This document shows, piece by piece, positions 51,797 through 59,770 of a stretch of 64,000 bases of DNA. The stretch lies in the NCBI GenBank assembly GCA_030655075.1, contig JAURWE010000024.1, forward strand, positions 1 to 64,000, in the 5' to 3' direction. Under the pieces are notes generated by a model that saw nothing but the letters and a program-made list of their open reading frames with translations, was not told the DNA's origin and ran no database searches. Within the stretch, counting starts at the first letter, position 1. Each line of letters begins with the position of its first letter. Source of the stretch: Pararhizobium sp. GTDB lineage: Bacteria; Pseudomonadota; Alphaproteobacteria; Rhizobiales; Rhizobiaceae. The position numbers and the translations under genes were made by a program.

Positions 51797-52753
51797 TTGA
51801 CGAAGTTCGAAACCATGGGCGTGCTCACGAGCGCAACAGGTGCTCAGCTCGCCTGGTATCAGACGCCAGCCGTGGAGCCCGCGCGCGGCACCCTCCTCAT
51901 CAGCCATGGCCTTGCCGAACACGCCCGCCGTTATGCCGATTTCGCCGCTTCCATGGCCGCCGCCGGCTTCCACACCTATGCCCACGACCATCGCGGCCAT
52001 GGCAGCACGGTCGCCACCGACGCGCCGATCGGCCGCTTTGCCGCCACAGATGGTGTGCGCAAGGTGCTCGACGACCTGCTGGCGATCAGGAATTTCGCTG
52101 CGGGCCGCCATCCGGGGCTGCCCGTCATCCTGCTCGGCCACTCCATGGGCGGCCTGATCGCGCTCAATTATGCCGAGACCTATCCGCAGACCGTCGATGC
52201 GCTGGCCGTCTGGAATTCCAATTTCAACGGCGGCCTCGCCGGGCGCGCCGGACAGGCGGTGCTGGCCGCAGAGAAGATGTTCAAGGGTTCCGATGTTCCC
52301 AGCACGATCCTGCCCAAGCTGACATTCGAGGCCTGGGGTAAGGCGATCGAGGGCCACAGGACACTGTTCGACTGGCTGTCGCATGACACGCGGCAGGTCG
52401 ATGCCTATATGGCCGATCCGCTCTGCGGCTTTAATGCCAGCGTCTCGATGTGGCTCGACGTCTTCTCGATGATCTTTTCAGGCGGCAGCGCCGACGCGCT
52501 GAAGCGCCTGCCACGGGACCTGCCCATCCATCTGGTCGGCGGTGGCGAGGACCCCTCGACGGAAAAGGGTGCCGCGCTGCTCTGGCTGGCGGCGCGCATG
52601 AAGGTCGCTGGTCTGGCCCATGTCACAAGCCGCATATACGACACGATGCGCCATGAAACGCTGAACGAAATCGGCCGCGAAAGCGCCATTGATGATTTTA
52701 CGGCCTGGTGCATCGCCCAAGTGGGCGCTCATCAGGGAAGAGAAACAGCCTGA
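51797..52753 (+). CDS. Alpha/beta hydrolase (monoacylglycerol-lipase/lysophospholipase type)
   Basis: This is a 318-residue serine hydrolase. The start is probably TTG at 51797, since GGGAGG lies 5 nt upstream, while the first ATG (51815) is 23 nt away. The fold begins GTLLISHGLAEHARRYADFA, the oxyanion region typical of Hydrolase_4. The nucleophile elbow is GHSMGG near residue 116. Asp and His complete the triad in the C-terminal third (GGGEDPSTEKG and YDTMRHETLNEIG). It is followed 40 bp on by a ThDP enzyme on the same strand. The substrate is unknown; lipid esters are likely. Confidence 0.88.
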   Translation: MTKFETMGVLTSATGAQLAWYQTPAVEPARGTLLISHGLAEHARRYADFAASMAAAGFHTYAHDHRGHGSTVATDAPIGRFAATDGVRKVLDDLLAIRNFAAGRHPGLPVILLGHSMGGLIALNYAETYPQTVDALAVWNSNFNGGLAGRAGQAVLAAEKMFKGSDVPSTILPKLTFEAWGKAIEGHRTLFDWLSHDTRQVDAYMADPLCGFNASVSMWLDVFSMIFSGGSADALKRLPRDLPIHLVGGGEDPSTEKGAALLWLAARMKVAGLAHVTSRIYDTMRHETLNEIGRESAIDDFTAWCIAQVGAHQGRETA

Positions 52754-52793
52754 AAACGGGCGGTCTCGCAAGACATGCTTTGGGAGGAGCAAG

Positions 52794-54440
52794 ATGAAAA
52801 CGGGTGGACAACTGATCGTCGAGGCGCTGAAGGCGAACGGCGTGCGGCGCATATCCTGCGTGCCGGGCGAAAGTTATCTGGCCGTGCTCGATGCACTCTA
52901 TGACACCGATATCGACGTCGTCGTCTGCCGCCAGGAAGGCGGCGCCGCGATGATGGCCGATGCCTGGGGGCGGCTGACCGGCGAGCCCGGCATCTGCATG
53001 GTGACGCGCGGCCCCGGCGCCATGAATGCCTCGGCGGGCCTGCATATTTCCAGGCAGGATTCCATTCCCGTCATCCTGTTCATCGGACAGGTGCAGCGCG
53101 ATGCCCGCGAGCGCGAGGCCTTTCAGGAGGTCGAGTATCGCCGCGCCTTCACCGAGATTGCCAAATGGGTCGGCGAGATCGACGATCCCGCCCGTATTCC
53201 GGAATTCGTCACCCGCGCCTTCGCGGTCGCCACCTCCGGCAGACCCGGTCCTGTGGTGCTGACCCTGCCGGAAGATGTGCTGCGCCAGATGGCCGAAGCC
53301 CCGACGGCCAAACCCTATCAGCCGGTCGAAAGCCACCCCGGCCCCGGCCAGATCAGGGCGCTCGAAAGCCTGCTCGCCAAGGCCGAACGGCCGGTTGCCA
53401 TCCTCGGTGGCACGCGCTGGACGGCAGACAGCGTCGCCGCATTTCAAAGCTTTGCCGAGCGCTGGCATCTGCCTGTCGGCTGCTCCTTCCGTCGCCAGAT
53501 GCTGTTCGATCATCTCCACGAAAACTACGCCGGCGATGTCGGCATCGGCATCAACCCGGCATTGGGGAAAGAAATCCGCGAGGCGGATCTCGTGCTCCTG
53601 ATCGGCGGCCGCCTGTCGGAAATGCCGTCTTCGGGCTATACGCTGCTCGACGTGCCCTACCCGCGCCAGACCCTGGTGCATGTCTATCCCGATCCGGGCG
53701 AACTCGGCCGCGTCTACCGACCCGATCTGGCCATGGCCGCCAGCCCCACCGATTTTGTTGCGGCCCTCGGCGTCAGCGCGCCGGCTGAAACGCCGCTCTG
53801 GAGCGACCGCACCGCCGTCCTGCATGCGGCCTACCTCGCCTGGTCGACCCCGCCTTTGAGCGGGCCGGGCGATGTGCAGATGGGCCCAATCATGAACTGG
53901 ATCGAGGCCAACACGGCACCTGACACGATCTTCACCAATGGCGCCGGCAACTATGCCACCTGGGTGCACCGTTTCCACCGGTTCCGGCAGTTTGCCACGC
54001 AGGCCGCCCCGACCTCCGGCTCCATGGGTTACGGCCTACCGGCGGCCGTGGCAGCCAAGCAGCTTCATCCGGATCGCGAGGTCATTTGTTTCGCCGGGGA
54101 CGGCTGTTTCATGATGCACGGGCAGGAGTTCGCCACCGCCGTGCGCTACAATCTGCCGCTCATCACGCTGGTCATCAACAACGGCATCTACGGCACGATC
54201 CGCATGCACCAGGAGCGCGATTATCCCGGCCGGGTCAGCGCCACCGATCTCACAAACCCCGATTTCGCCGAGCTTGCCCGCGCCTATGGCGGCCATGGGG
54301 AAACGGTGGTGAGAACGGATGAGTTCACAGGAGCTTTCACGCGGGCGCGGGCCAGCGGCAAACCGTCGATCATCGAGATCAGGCTCGATCCAGAAGCGAT
54401 CACGCCGACCCGGACGCTGAGCGAGATACGGGCTGGCTAA
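52794..54440 (+). CDS. Thiamine-diphosphate-dependent enzyme, acetolactate-synthase-like
   Basis: The start at 52794 follows GGGAGGAG and gives 548 residues. The family Glu that activates ThDP is E48 in VCRQEGGAAMMADAWG. The C-terminal ThDP/Mg motif is GDGCFMMHGQEFATAVRYNL ending in NNGIYGTI. The three-domain layout (PYR, central TPP_enzyme_M, PP) is complete. FAD-site and ALS-specific residues were not checked, so benzoylformate decarboxylase, sulfoacetaldehyde acetyltransferase and similar functions remain possible. It is not part of an ilvBN operon, which argues against core branched-chain synthesis. Confidence 0.88.
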   Translation: MKTGGQLIVEALKANGVRRISCVPGESYLAVLDALYDTDIDVVVCRQEGGAAMMADAWGRLTGEPGICMVTRGPGAMNASAGLHISRQDSIPVILFIGQVQRDAREREAFQEVEYRRAFTEIAKWVGEIDDPARIPEFVTRAFAVATSGRPGPVVLTLPEDVLRQMAEAPTAKPYQPVESHPGPGQIRALESLLAKAERPVAILGGTRWTADSVAAFQSFAERWHLPVGCSFRRQMLFDHLHENYAGDVGIGINPALGKEIREADLVLLIGGRLSEMPSSGYTLLDVPYPRQTLVHVYPDPGELGRVYRPDLAMAASPTDFVAALGVSAPAETPLWSDRTAVLHAAYLAWSTPPLSGPGDVQMGPIMNWIEANTAPDTIFTNGAGNYATWVHRFHRFRQFATQAAPTSGSMGYGLPAAVAAKQLHPDREVICFAGDGCFMMHGQEFATAVRYNLPLITLVINNGIYGTIRMHQERDYPGRVSATDLTNPDFAELARAYGGHGETVVRTDEFTGAFTRARASGKPSIIEIRLDPEAITPTRTLSEIRAG

Positions 54441-54596
54441 AGCACATTGCGTGAAAGCGGATTCACGCAATGTGCTCTAGATCTTTGTTTTTATGCATTT
54501 CTTTAACCCAAAACTGCGCACACTTTTGGGAGACATGCATTAGGCTTCATCTTATGTCTGTCTTTATCCCGAAACCGCGCACAGTTTCGCAAGACA
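54441..54596. repeat. Three tandem hairpins, rhizobial intergenic repeat
   Basis: AGCACATTGCGTGAA/TTCACGCAATGTGCT (54441-54476) is a perfect 15-bp stem starting right after the ThDP gene stop codon. Two imperfect hairpins of shared design follow: ATGCAT..CCCAAAA/TTTTGGG..ATGCAT (54493-54540) and TGTCT..CGAAAC/GTTTCG..AGACA (54555-54596). Both have a GCGCACA loop core and so look like diverged copies. The CTAGATCTTTGTTTTT link is common in rhizobial repeats. It fills the gap between two convergent genes. Confidence 0.7.
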
Positions 54597-54601
54597 CGCC
54601 T

Positions 54602-54943
54602 TTAACCGCGAATGTGCAGGCTCTGCTGGTAGATCGCCGTGGAGCGGGCGCCCGAGCGGCAGAAGCCGAGCATTGGCAGGGGAAATTCGTCCAACGCATC
54701 GACCATCTCGCTGACCGCATCGGCCGTCACCCCCATGGGGCCAACGGGAATGTGGCGGATATCGAGGCCAAGCTCGGCAGCGCGGGCGGCGACGTCGGCA
54801 AACAGCGGCTGGTCGGGCGATTCGTGATCGGGACGGTGGCAGACAAGCGACTTGAAACCGAGCGCCTTGATCTCATCGAGATCGCCGGGCTCGATCTGGC
54901 CGGTCACCGAATATTCGTCATTGATCTGCCGGAAGTCCATCAT
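54602..54943 (-). CDS. DUF442/TIGR01244 phosphatase- or sulfurtransferase-like protein
   Basis: This is a 113-residue cytosolic protein. The family signature runs from FRQINDEYSVTGQIEPGDL through the catalytic-type loop GFCRSGARSTAIYQQ, in which the Cys is the likely nucleophile (rhodanese/PTP-like). The segment VCHRPDHESPDQP is also characteristic. In rhizobia and Xylella, relatives are fused to or placed near the sulfide-detoxifying blh gene, but no such neighbour is seen here. The precise reaction is unknown. Confidence 0.85.
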   Translation of the reverse strand: MMDFRQINDEYSVTGQIEPGDLDEIKALGFKSLVCHRPDHESPDQPLFADVAARAAELGLDIRHIPVGPMGVTADAVSEMVDALDEFPLPMLGFCRSGARSTAIYQQSLHIRG

Positions 54944-55026
54944 CGCGCTCGTCCTTCGGAAAAACCCACAAATTCGATTGGCATCATTTAGGCCCTGGAG
55001 TTCCGGGCGTCAATCGCACAGACGTC

Positions 55027-55881
55027 TCAGCGGACCTGAAAGGCGAGCGCATAATCGATGCTTTGCCCCGGCTGCAGGGCGACGAGCTCGCCTGCCTGGG
55101 CAAGCTCGGTGCGCTTCACCCACCGGTGCGAAACCGGCTCGATGCCGAGCACATTGGCATGGCCCACCTGATTGCGCCAGATCTGCAGGAACGGCAGGGT
55201 TTTGGTGTCGAACCGGATGTGCACCGAGCGCCCGCCAATCTCCGGGATCGGCCCGACCGAGACGGAGGCATACCCCTCGGCATCGCCCTCTCCCGCCGGC
55301 ACGCAGAAAACCTGGGTGTCGCCATCGCCGAACCGCCAGGGAATGCCGCCGGCTGGCAGCATCGCACCCTCGATCCGCGTCGCCGCATCGAACATCCAGG
55401 CGCCGAAATTGATGTGATACATCAGCATCGGCGGAAACGGCGTCTCGCCGGTGTTGCCGATGCGGTCGGTGAGGATGACCTCCCTGCCGTCAGGGTCGAC
55501 GGCCCACAGCCGGTCGACCACGGCGCTGCCGCCATCGGCCAGAGCAACCTCGGTCCGGGCGGAGCAGCCCGGCCTGGCGGGATCCTCCGACATGGCGGTG
55601 CTGGTCACCGGCGTACCGCAGAGCGACCCGTGCAGCGGAAACAGCCGCCCGTCATCAGCCCCTTCGACCGGTTCGGGATGGCGCACATGATCCGGCCCGC
55701 AGGTGAAGAGAAAGCCCGGCAGCGCCCGGTCGATGCGCCGGTCGCCATCAGAAGGGATGGCGTCTCCGGGCGAAAGATCGACCCCGTCGACCACGAAGGC
55801 GCCGATATCCAGCGCGGATTGCCGGTCGAGCAGGATCTGAAAGCGGCTGTCCGGGTTGTGATCGGCAAGGGAAATCGGCAT
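55027..55881 (-). CDS. DUF4432 / aldose-1-epimerase-like protein
   Basis: This 284-residue soluble protein belongs to the galactose-mutarotase-like superfamily. The visible family features are FVVDGVDLSPGD early on, GRLFPLHGSLCGTPV, LMYHINFGAWMFD and the C-terminal FLQIWRNQVGHANVLGIEP. The His and Glu pair expected in catalysis could be the H of LHGS or MYHIN and the E of GIEPVS. The sugar substrate is not evident. It is monocistronic, divergent from the L,D-transpeptidase. Confidence 0.75.
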   Translation of the reverse strand: MPISLADHNPDSRFQILLDRQSALDIGAFVVDGVDLSPGDAIPSDGDRRIDRALPGFLFTCGPDHVRHPEPVEGADDGRLFPLHGSLCGTPVTSTAMSEDPARPGCSARTEVALADGGSAVVDRLWAVDPDGREVILTDRIGNTGETPFPPMLMYHINFGAWMFDAATRIEGAMLPAGGIPWRFGDGDTQVFCVPAGEGDAEGYASVSVGPIPEIGGRSVHIRFDTKTLPFLQIWRNQVGHANVLGIEPVSHRWVKRTELAQAGELVALQPGQSIDYALAFQVR

Positions 55882-56007
55882 GCGGGCGCTCCGGTTACGG
55901 ACAAAAAAACGAACGGGAATCGTTTGTTAGGACATTGTTCACGATGAATTCAGAATTACCATATTAAGGTCTATTTTGCGATGTACGCCGCGATAACTCT
56001 CTAGAGA

Positions 56008-57399
56008 ATGCAAGGTTCAAACGTGAATTTCGCTGTCAGAACAAGTCTTTCCCTTCTCACCGCAGCATCGCTGTGGGCGAGCGAAGCCCGTTACGCCGAA
56101 GCCCAGGAAGGCGCGCGCCGCCTGTCCGGCGAAGTGGTGCTCGTCACGCCCGATGGCGAGGTTCTCGACTTTGTTCCCGAAGCCAGCGAAGTCCGCCAGA
56201 TGCGCGATTCGCGCGGCCGCACCGTGCTGGTCGACAATTACGGCAATCTCGTCGCCACCGTCATGCCGGCCGATGCCTATTTCAACGGCGTCCAGCAGCG
56301 CGAACAGGCGCTGAACAATGATTTCGGCAGCGATGGCTTCGGCAATGACGGCTTCGATGCCTCGGACCCCGGCGCCGTCACCGGCTCGATCCCTGAATTC
56401 GGCGATGTCGTGCCGCAGGATGTCGAGCGCGAGGCGCTCCCCGACGCCAACGACATGCCGGCCATCGAGGGCGATGACTTCGCCTCGATCGACCCGAACG
56501 AAACGGCCCCCAGCACCAAACAGGTGCTCCCGCCGGCCCAGACGGTGACCAAGAAATCCAGCGGCGAAATCGTCGCCCTGCAGGTCTATCTCGACCGCGA
56601 AGGCTTTTCGCCCGGTGTCATCGACGGCAAGATGGGCTCCAACGTCACCAAGTCGATCGAAGCCTGGCAGCTTTCGACCGGCCAGACGCTCGATCCCAAC
56701 AACACCGACGACATTCTCGAGCGCCTGCGCCTGAGCGGCGGCCTGCCGATCACCAGCTACACGATCACCGCTGCCGATGCGGCCGGTCCCTATGTGGCTT
56801 CGATCCCGGAAGACTATGCCCACAAGGCCATGCTGCCGGCACTGTCCTATACCTCGACCACGGAAAACCTGGCCGAGCGCTTCCACATGGACGAGACCTA
56901 TCTGAAGGAACTCAACCCGGGCGCCGATTTCACCATTCCCGGCACGATCATCAAGGTCATCAATCCCGGCGAAAACCGCACGGGCTCGGTTGCCCGCATC
57001 GTTGCCGACAAGGCCCGCAAGCAGGTCTTTGCCTATGACGCGGCTGGCAAGCTGATCGCCGCCTATCCGGCCACCATCGGCTCGTCCGACACGCCGTCGC
57101 CGTCGGGCATCGTCTCGGTCGAACGCATCGCGCTGAACCCGGGTTATACGTACAACCCGAAGATCAATTTCAAGCAGGGCACCAATGACAAGGTGCTGAC
57201 CCTGCAGCCAGGCCCGAACGGCCCGGTCGGCACGGTCTGGATCGCGCTGTCGAAGCCGACCTACGGCATCCACGGCACGCCGGAACCCTCCAAGATCGGC
57301 AAGACCCAGAGCCATGGCTGTATCCGCCTGACCAACTGGGACGCGACCGAACTCGCCAAGATGGTCACCAAGGGCGTCACCGTCGAATTCGTCGACTGA
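56008..57399 (+). CDS. L,D-transpeptidase (YkuD) with peptidoglycan-binding domain
   Basis: This 463-residue exported enzyme forms 3-3 cross-links or attaches proteins to DAP stem peptides. The N-terminal hydrophobic stretch VRTSLSLLTAASLWA is a signal sequence. The start may be the ATG at 56008 or a GTG at 56023. An Asp/Pro-rich region is followed by a PG_binding_1-like helix bundle (about 185-245, VALQVYLDREGFSPGVIDGK). The YkuD domain (about 325-463) has the catalytic HxxxxxHGxxxL-type motif ending SHGCIRLTNWD. Rhizobiales rely heavily on L,D-transpeptidases for polar growth. A strong terminator follows. Confidence 0.93.
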   Translation: MQGSNVNFAVRTSLSLLTAASLWASEARYAEAQEGARRLSGEVVLVTPDGEVLDFVPEASEVRQMRDSRGRTVLVDNYGNLVATVMPADAYFNGVQQREQALNNDFGSDGFGNDGFDASDPGAVTGSIPEFGDVVPQDVEREALPDANDMPAIEGDDFASIDPNETAPSTKQVLPPAQTVTKKSSGEIVALQVYLDREGFSPGVIDGKMGSNVTKSIEAWQLSTGQTLDPNNTDDILERLRLSGGLPITSYTITAADAAGPYVASIPEDYAHKAMLPALSYTSTTENLAERFHMDETYLKELNPGADFTIPGTIIKVINPGENRTGSVARIVADKARKQVFAYDAAGKLIAAYPATIGSSDTPSPSGIVSVERIALNPGYTYNPKINFKQGTNDKVLTLQPGPNGPVGTVWIALSKPTYGIHGTPEPSKIGKTQSHGCIRLTNWDATELAKMVTKGVTVEFVD

Positions 57400-57420
57400 T
57401 CGGGAAAATATAGAGATCAG

Positions 57421-57460
57421 AAACCCGCCTGACTGCAGAGTTCGCGCGGGTTTTGTTTTT
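57421..57460 (+). terminator. Intrinsic terminator of the L,D-transpeptidase gene
   Basis: AAACCCGC pairs with GCGGGTTT (8 bp) around a longer loop, and TTTTGTTTTTT follows on the plus strand, 22 bp after the stop codon. Confidence 0.85.
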
Positions 57461-57560
57461 TGAGCCGTTCATCGCTTGCGGACATGAACCCATGGCATAA
57501 AGTCATCACACTTTTGATGCCGATCCTCTATCTGTGAGGAAACAGCCACCAGTCAGGAAA

Positions 57561-58868
57561 ATGCCGCGCATGTCCGGTCTTCAGTCAGAACGCACCCTCC
57601 CCAATCTCTGGCATGCGACAGCGCCGCCGGCGCCTGACACGGGGCCCCTCACCGGCGATCTGACGGTCGATGTCGCCGTCATTGGCGGCGGCTTCACCGG
57701 CCTCTCGGCCGCCCTTCACCTGGCCGAGGCCGGTGCCAGCGTTGCGGTGGCTGAGGCCAAGATCATCGGCTTTGGCGGCTCGGGCCGCAATGTCGGCCTC
57801 GTCAATGCCGGCATGTGGACCAAGCCCGAAGACCTGATCGCCACACTCGGCGAGACGACCGGAAACAGGCTGCTCGACGAACTGGGCAATGGCCCGGCCT
57901 ATGTGTTCGAACTGGTCGAAAAACACGGGATCGATTGCGAAGCCGTGCGCAACGGCACGCTGCACATGGCCGTCGGCGCGGAAGGGCTTGCCGATATCAG
58001 GGACCGCGAACGCCAGTGGCAGAAACGCGGTGCACCTGTGAGTGTGCTTGATGCCGAAGAGGCGGCCCGGCTGACCGGCGCGCAAGGTTTCGCCGGCGCG
58101 CTGCTTGACCGGCGGGCCGGCACCATCCAGCCGCTCGCCTATGCCCGCGGCCTTGCGCGCGCCGCCTTGCAGGCCGGCGCGCAGATCTTCACGGACACCC
58201 CTCTGCTGGCAGCAAAACAGGAAGCCGGTGTCTGGCACCTGAGCTTCCCGCAGGGAACGATCACCGCCCGCAAAATCGTTCTGGCCACCAACGCCTATGG
58301 CAATCTCGTTTCTGCGGCACCGTTCACGGCCCATATGCAGGAACTGACGATCCTTCCCTACTTCCAGTTCGCCACCAATCCGCTCAGCGACAATGTCGCC
58401 AAAACCATTCTTCCCGAGCGCCAGGGCACCTGGGACACCGGCATGGTGATGACCTCGTTTCGCATGGACCGGCAGAACCGGCTGATCTTCGGCTCGATCG
58501 GCCGCCTCGACCGCATGGCCGAAGGCACGCACCGTGCTTTCGCCGAACGCTCCGTGCGCAAGCTTTTCCCGCAGATCGGTGATTTCGGCTTCGAATACTG
58601 GTGGGACGGCAAGATCGGCATGACCACGACGCACCTGCCGCAGATGCACAGCCCCGCCCCCGGCGTCGTCTCGATGAGCGGCTACAATGGCCGGGGCATT
58701 GCGCCGGGCACCGTCTTCGGCCGCGCGCTCGCCCGCCATATCATGGGCAACGCGACCGCCATTCCAGTCGAGCAGACGGAGGTGAAACCCGATGCGCTGC
58801 GCACGCTGAAATCGGCGCTCTATCACGCCGGTGCCCAGGCAAAACACCTGATCGACCGGCGGTTTTGA
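57561..58868 (+). CDS. FAD-dependent amine oxidoreductase (PuuB/OrdL-like)
   Basis: This DAO-family flavoenzyme has about 435 residues from the ATG at 57561 (AGGA 4-5 nt upstream); an ATG at 57570 or a GTG at 57534 are possible. The FAD motif is VDVAVIGGGFTGLSAALHLA, followed by GFGGSGRNVGLVNAG as in gamma-glutamylputrescine oxidases. The C-terminus carries GYNGRGIAPGTVFG. The likely reaction is oxidative deamination of a (gamma-glutamyl) amine or amino acid. The glutamine-synthetase-like and aldehyde dehydrogenase genes nearby support an amine catabolic role. Its TGA abuts the convergent ParA gene stop codon with no spacer. Confidence 0.85.
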   Translation: MPRMSGLQSERTLPNLWHATAPPAPDTGPLTGDLTVDVAVIGGGFTGLSAALHLAEAGASVAVAEAKIIGFGGSGRNVGLVNAGMWTKPEDLIATLGETTGNRLLDELGNGPAYVFELVEKHGIDCEAVRNGTLHMAVGAEGLADIRDRERQWQKRGAPVSVLDAEEAARLTGAQGFAGALLDRRAGTIQPLAYARGLARAALQAGAQIFTDTPLLAAKQEAGVWHLSFPQGTITARKIVLATNAYGNLVSAAPFTAHMQELTILPYFQFATNPLSDNVAKTILPERQGTWDTGMVMTSFRMDRQNRLIFGSIGRLDRMAEGTHRAFAERSVRKLFPQIGDFGFEYWWDGKIGMTTTHLPQMHSPAPGVVSMSGYNGRGIAPGTVFGRALARHIMGNATAIPVEQTEVKPDALRTLKSALYHAGAQAKHLIDRRF

Positions 58869-59561
58869 TCAGGCAGCGCGCCGCGTCGAACTGACGATCC
58901 GCGCCGGCAGCAGGCTGCGAACCTCCTCGGCGAATAGGCGGGCATTCTCGCAGGCCTTGTCGAGATTGCTCACCTTGCCGGCATCCATCGACTGCAGCGT
59001 GCCGCCGCAATCGAAAATATCGCGAAACGCCGTGCGCTCGGCGATCGGTGTGCCGAGCACCGCCACGCCCCGCTCGGCCAGCAGAAGCTTGATCGCCTGC
59101 AGCGCCTTGGTCGTGACGATCGAGCTCACCCGCGTCAGCACCACCGAATGCGGGATGCGCCGGCCCGTGCGCTTCTGCAGCGTGCCGATCAGCTCGAGTA
59201 TCTGCGCCGCACCGCGCGCATCCATGGCGCAGCCCTGCACCGGGATCAGCACCTGATCGGAAATGCCGATGGCCAGCGCCACGATCGCGTCGCGGGCACC
59301 GGCCAGATCGATGATGAAGTAGTCGGTCTGGTCGCGCATCGCCCGGATATGACATTCGAGCGATGCCATCGTCACATGCGAGATGACGGAGATGTTGCGG
59401 ACCGGGCCGGAGAGATCCGACCAGTCGGTGATCCAGCGCTGCGGATCGGCATCGAGAAGCACGACACGTTTGCCCTGCCGGGCGAGCTCGGTTGCGAGAA
59501 TCAGCGCCGCCGTCGTCTTGCCGGCACCGCCCTTCGCATTGGCAAAAGAAATGACCGCCAT
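58869..59561 (-). CDS. ParA/VirC1-like ATPase
   Basis: This 230-residue protein has the deviant Walker A motif KGGAGKTT at residues 10-17, a Walker A' VVLLDADPQRW and a Walker B-like YFIIDLAGA. The sequence resembles the chromosomal VirC1/ParA subfamily of small soluble ATPases rather than MinD, as no amphipathic C-terminal targeting helix is obvious. No parB-like or minC/E gene is adjacent, so it is an orphan. It could position a cellular cargo or protein complex. An upstream ATG 4 codons earlier (59573) is possible. Confidence 0.85.
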   Translation of the reverse strand: MAVISFANAKGGAGKTTAALILATELARQGKRVVLLDADPQRWITDWSDLSGPVRNISVISHVTMASLECHIRAMRDQTDYFIIDLAGARDAIVALAIGISDQVLIPVQGCAMDARGAAQILELIGTLQKRTGRRIPHSVVLTRVSSIVTTKALQAIKLLLAERGVAVLGTPIAERTAFRDIFDCGGTLQSMDAGKVSNLDKACENARLFAEEVRSLLPARIVSSTRRAA

Positions 59562-59712
59562 GGGATATTCCAATCAAAAAATTTCAGCCCGGTCATGGCT
59601 GCTGTCGAGCGCCGCACAGCTATGGCGTTCGTTACCAGAACCTTTCAAATCATGGTTAACAAACTGCAAACGCCGCGTCGCTAGGATTGGGGAGGCGGCC
59701 GCACGGAATGCA

Positions 59713-59740
59713 GAAAGCCCGGGTCTATGCCCGGGCTTTC
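59713..59740. terminator. Bidirectional terminator-like hairpin
   Basis: GAAAGCCCGGG/CCCGGGCTTTC is a perfect 11-bp stem with a 6-nt loop located about 30 bp after the Fe-alcohol dehydrogenase stop codon (minus strand). The stem base supplies a T-run on either strand. It most likely ends the aldehyde/alcohol dehydrogenase transcript. Confidence 0.8.
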
Positions 59741-59770
59741 CTGGTTGATTTTCCTGGTCTTACAAACCGA

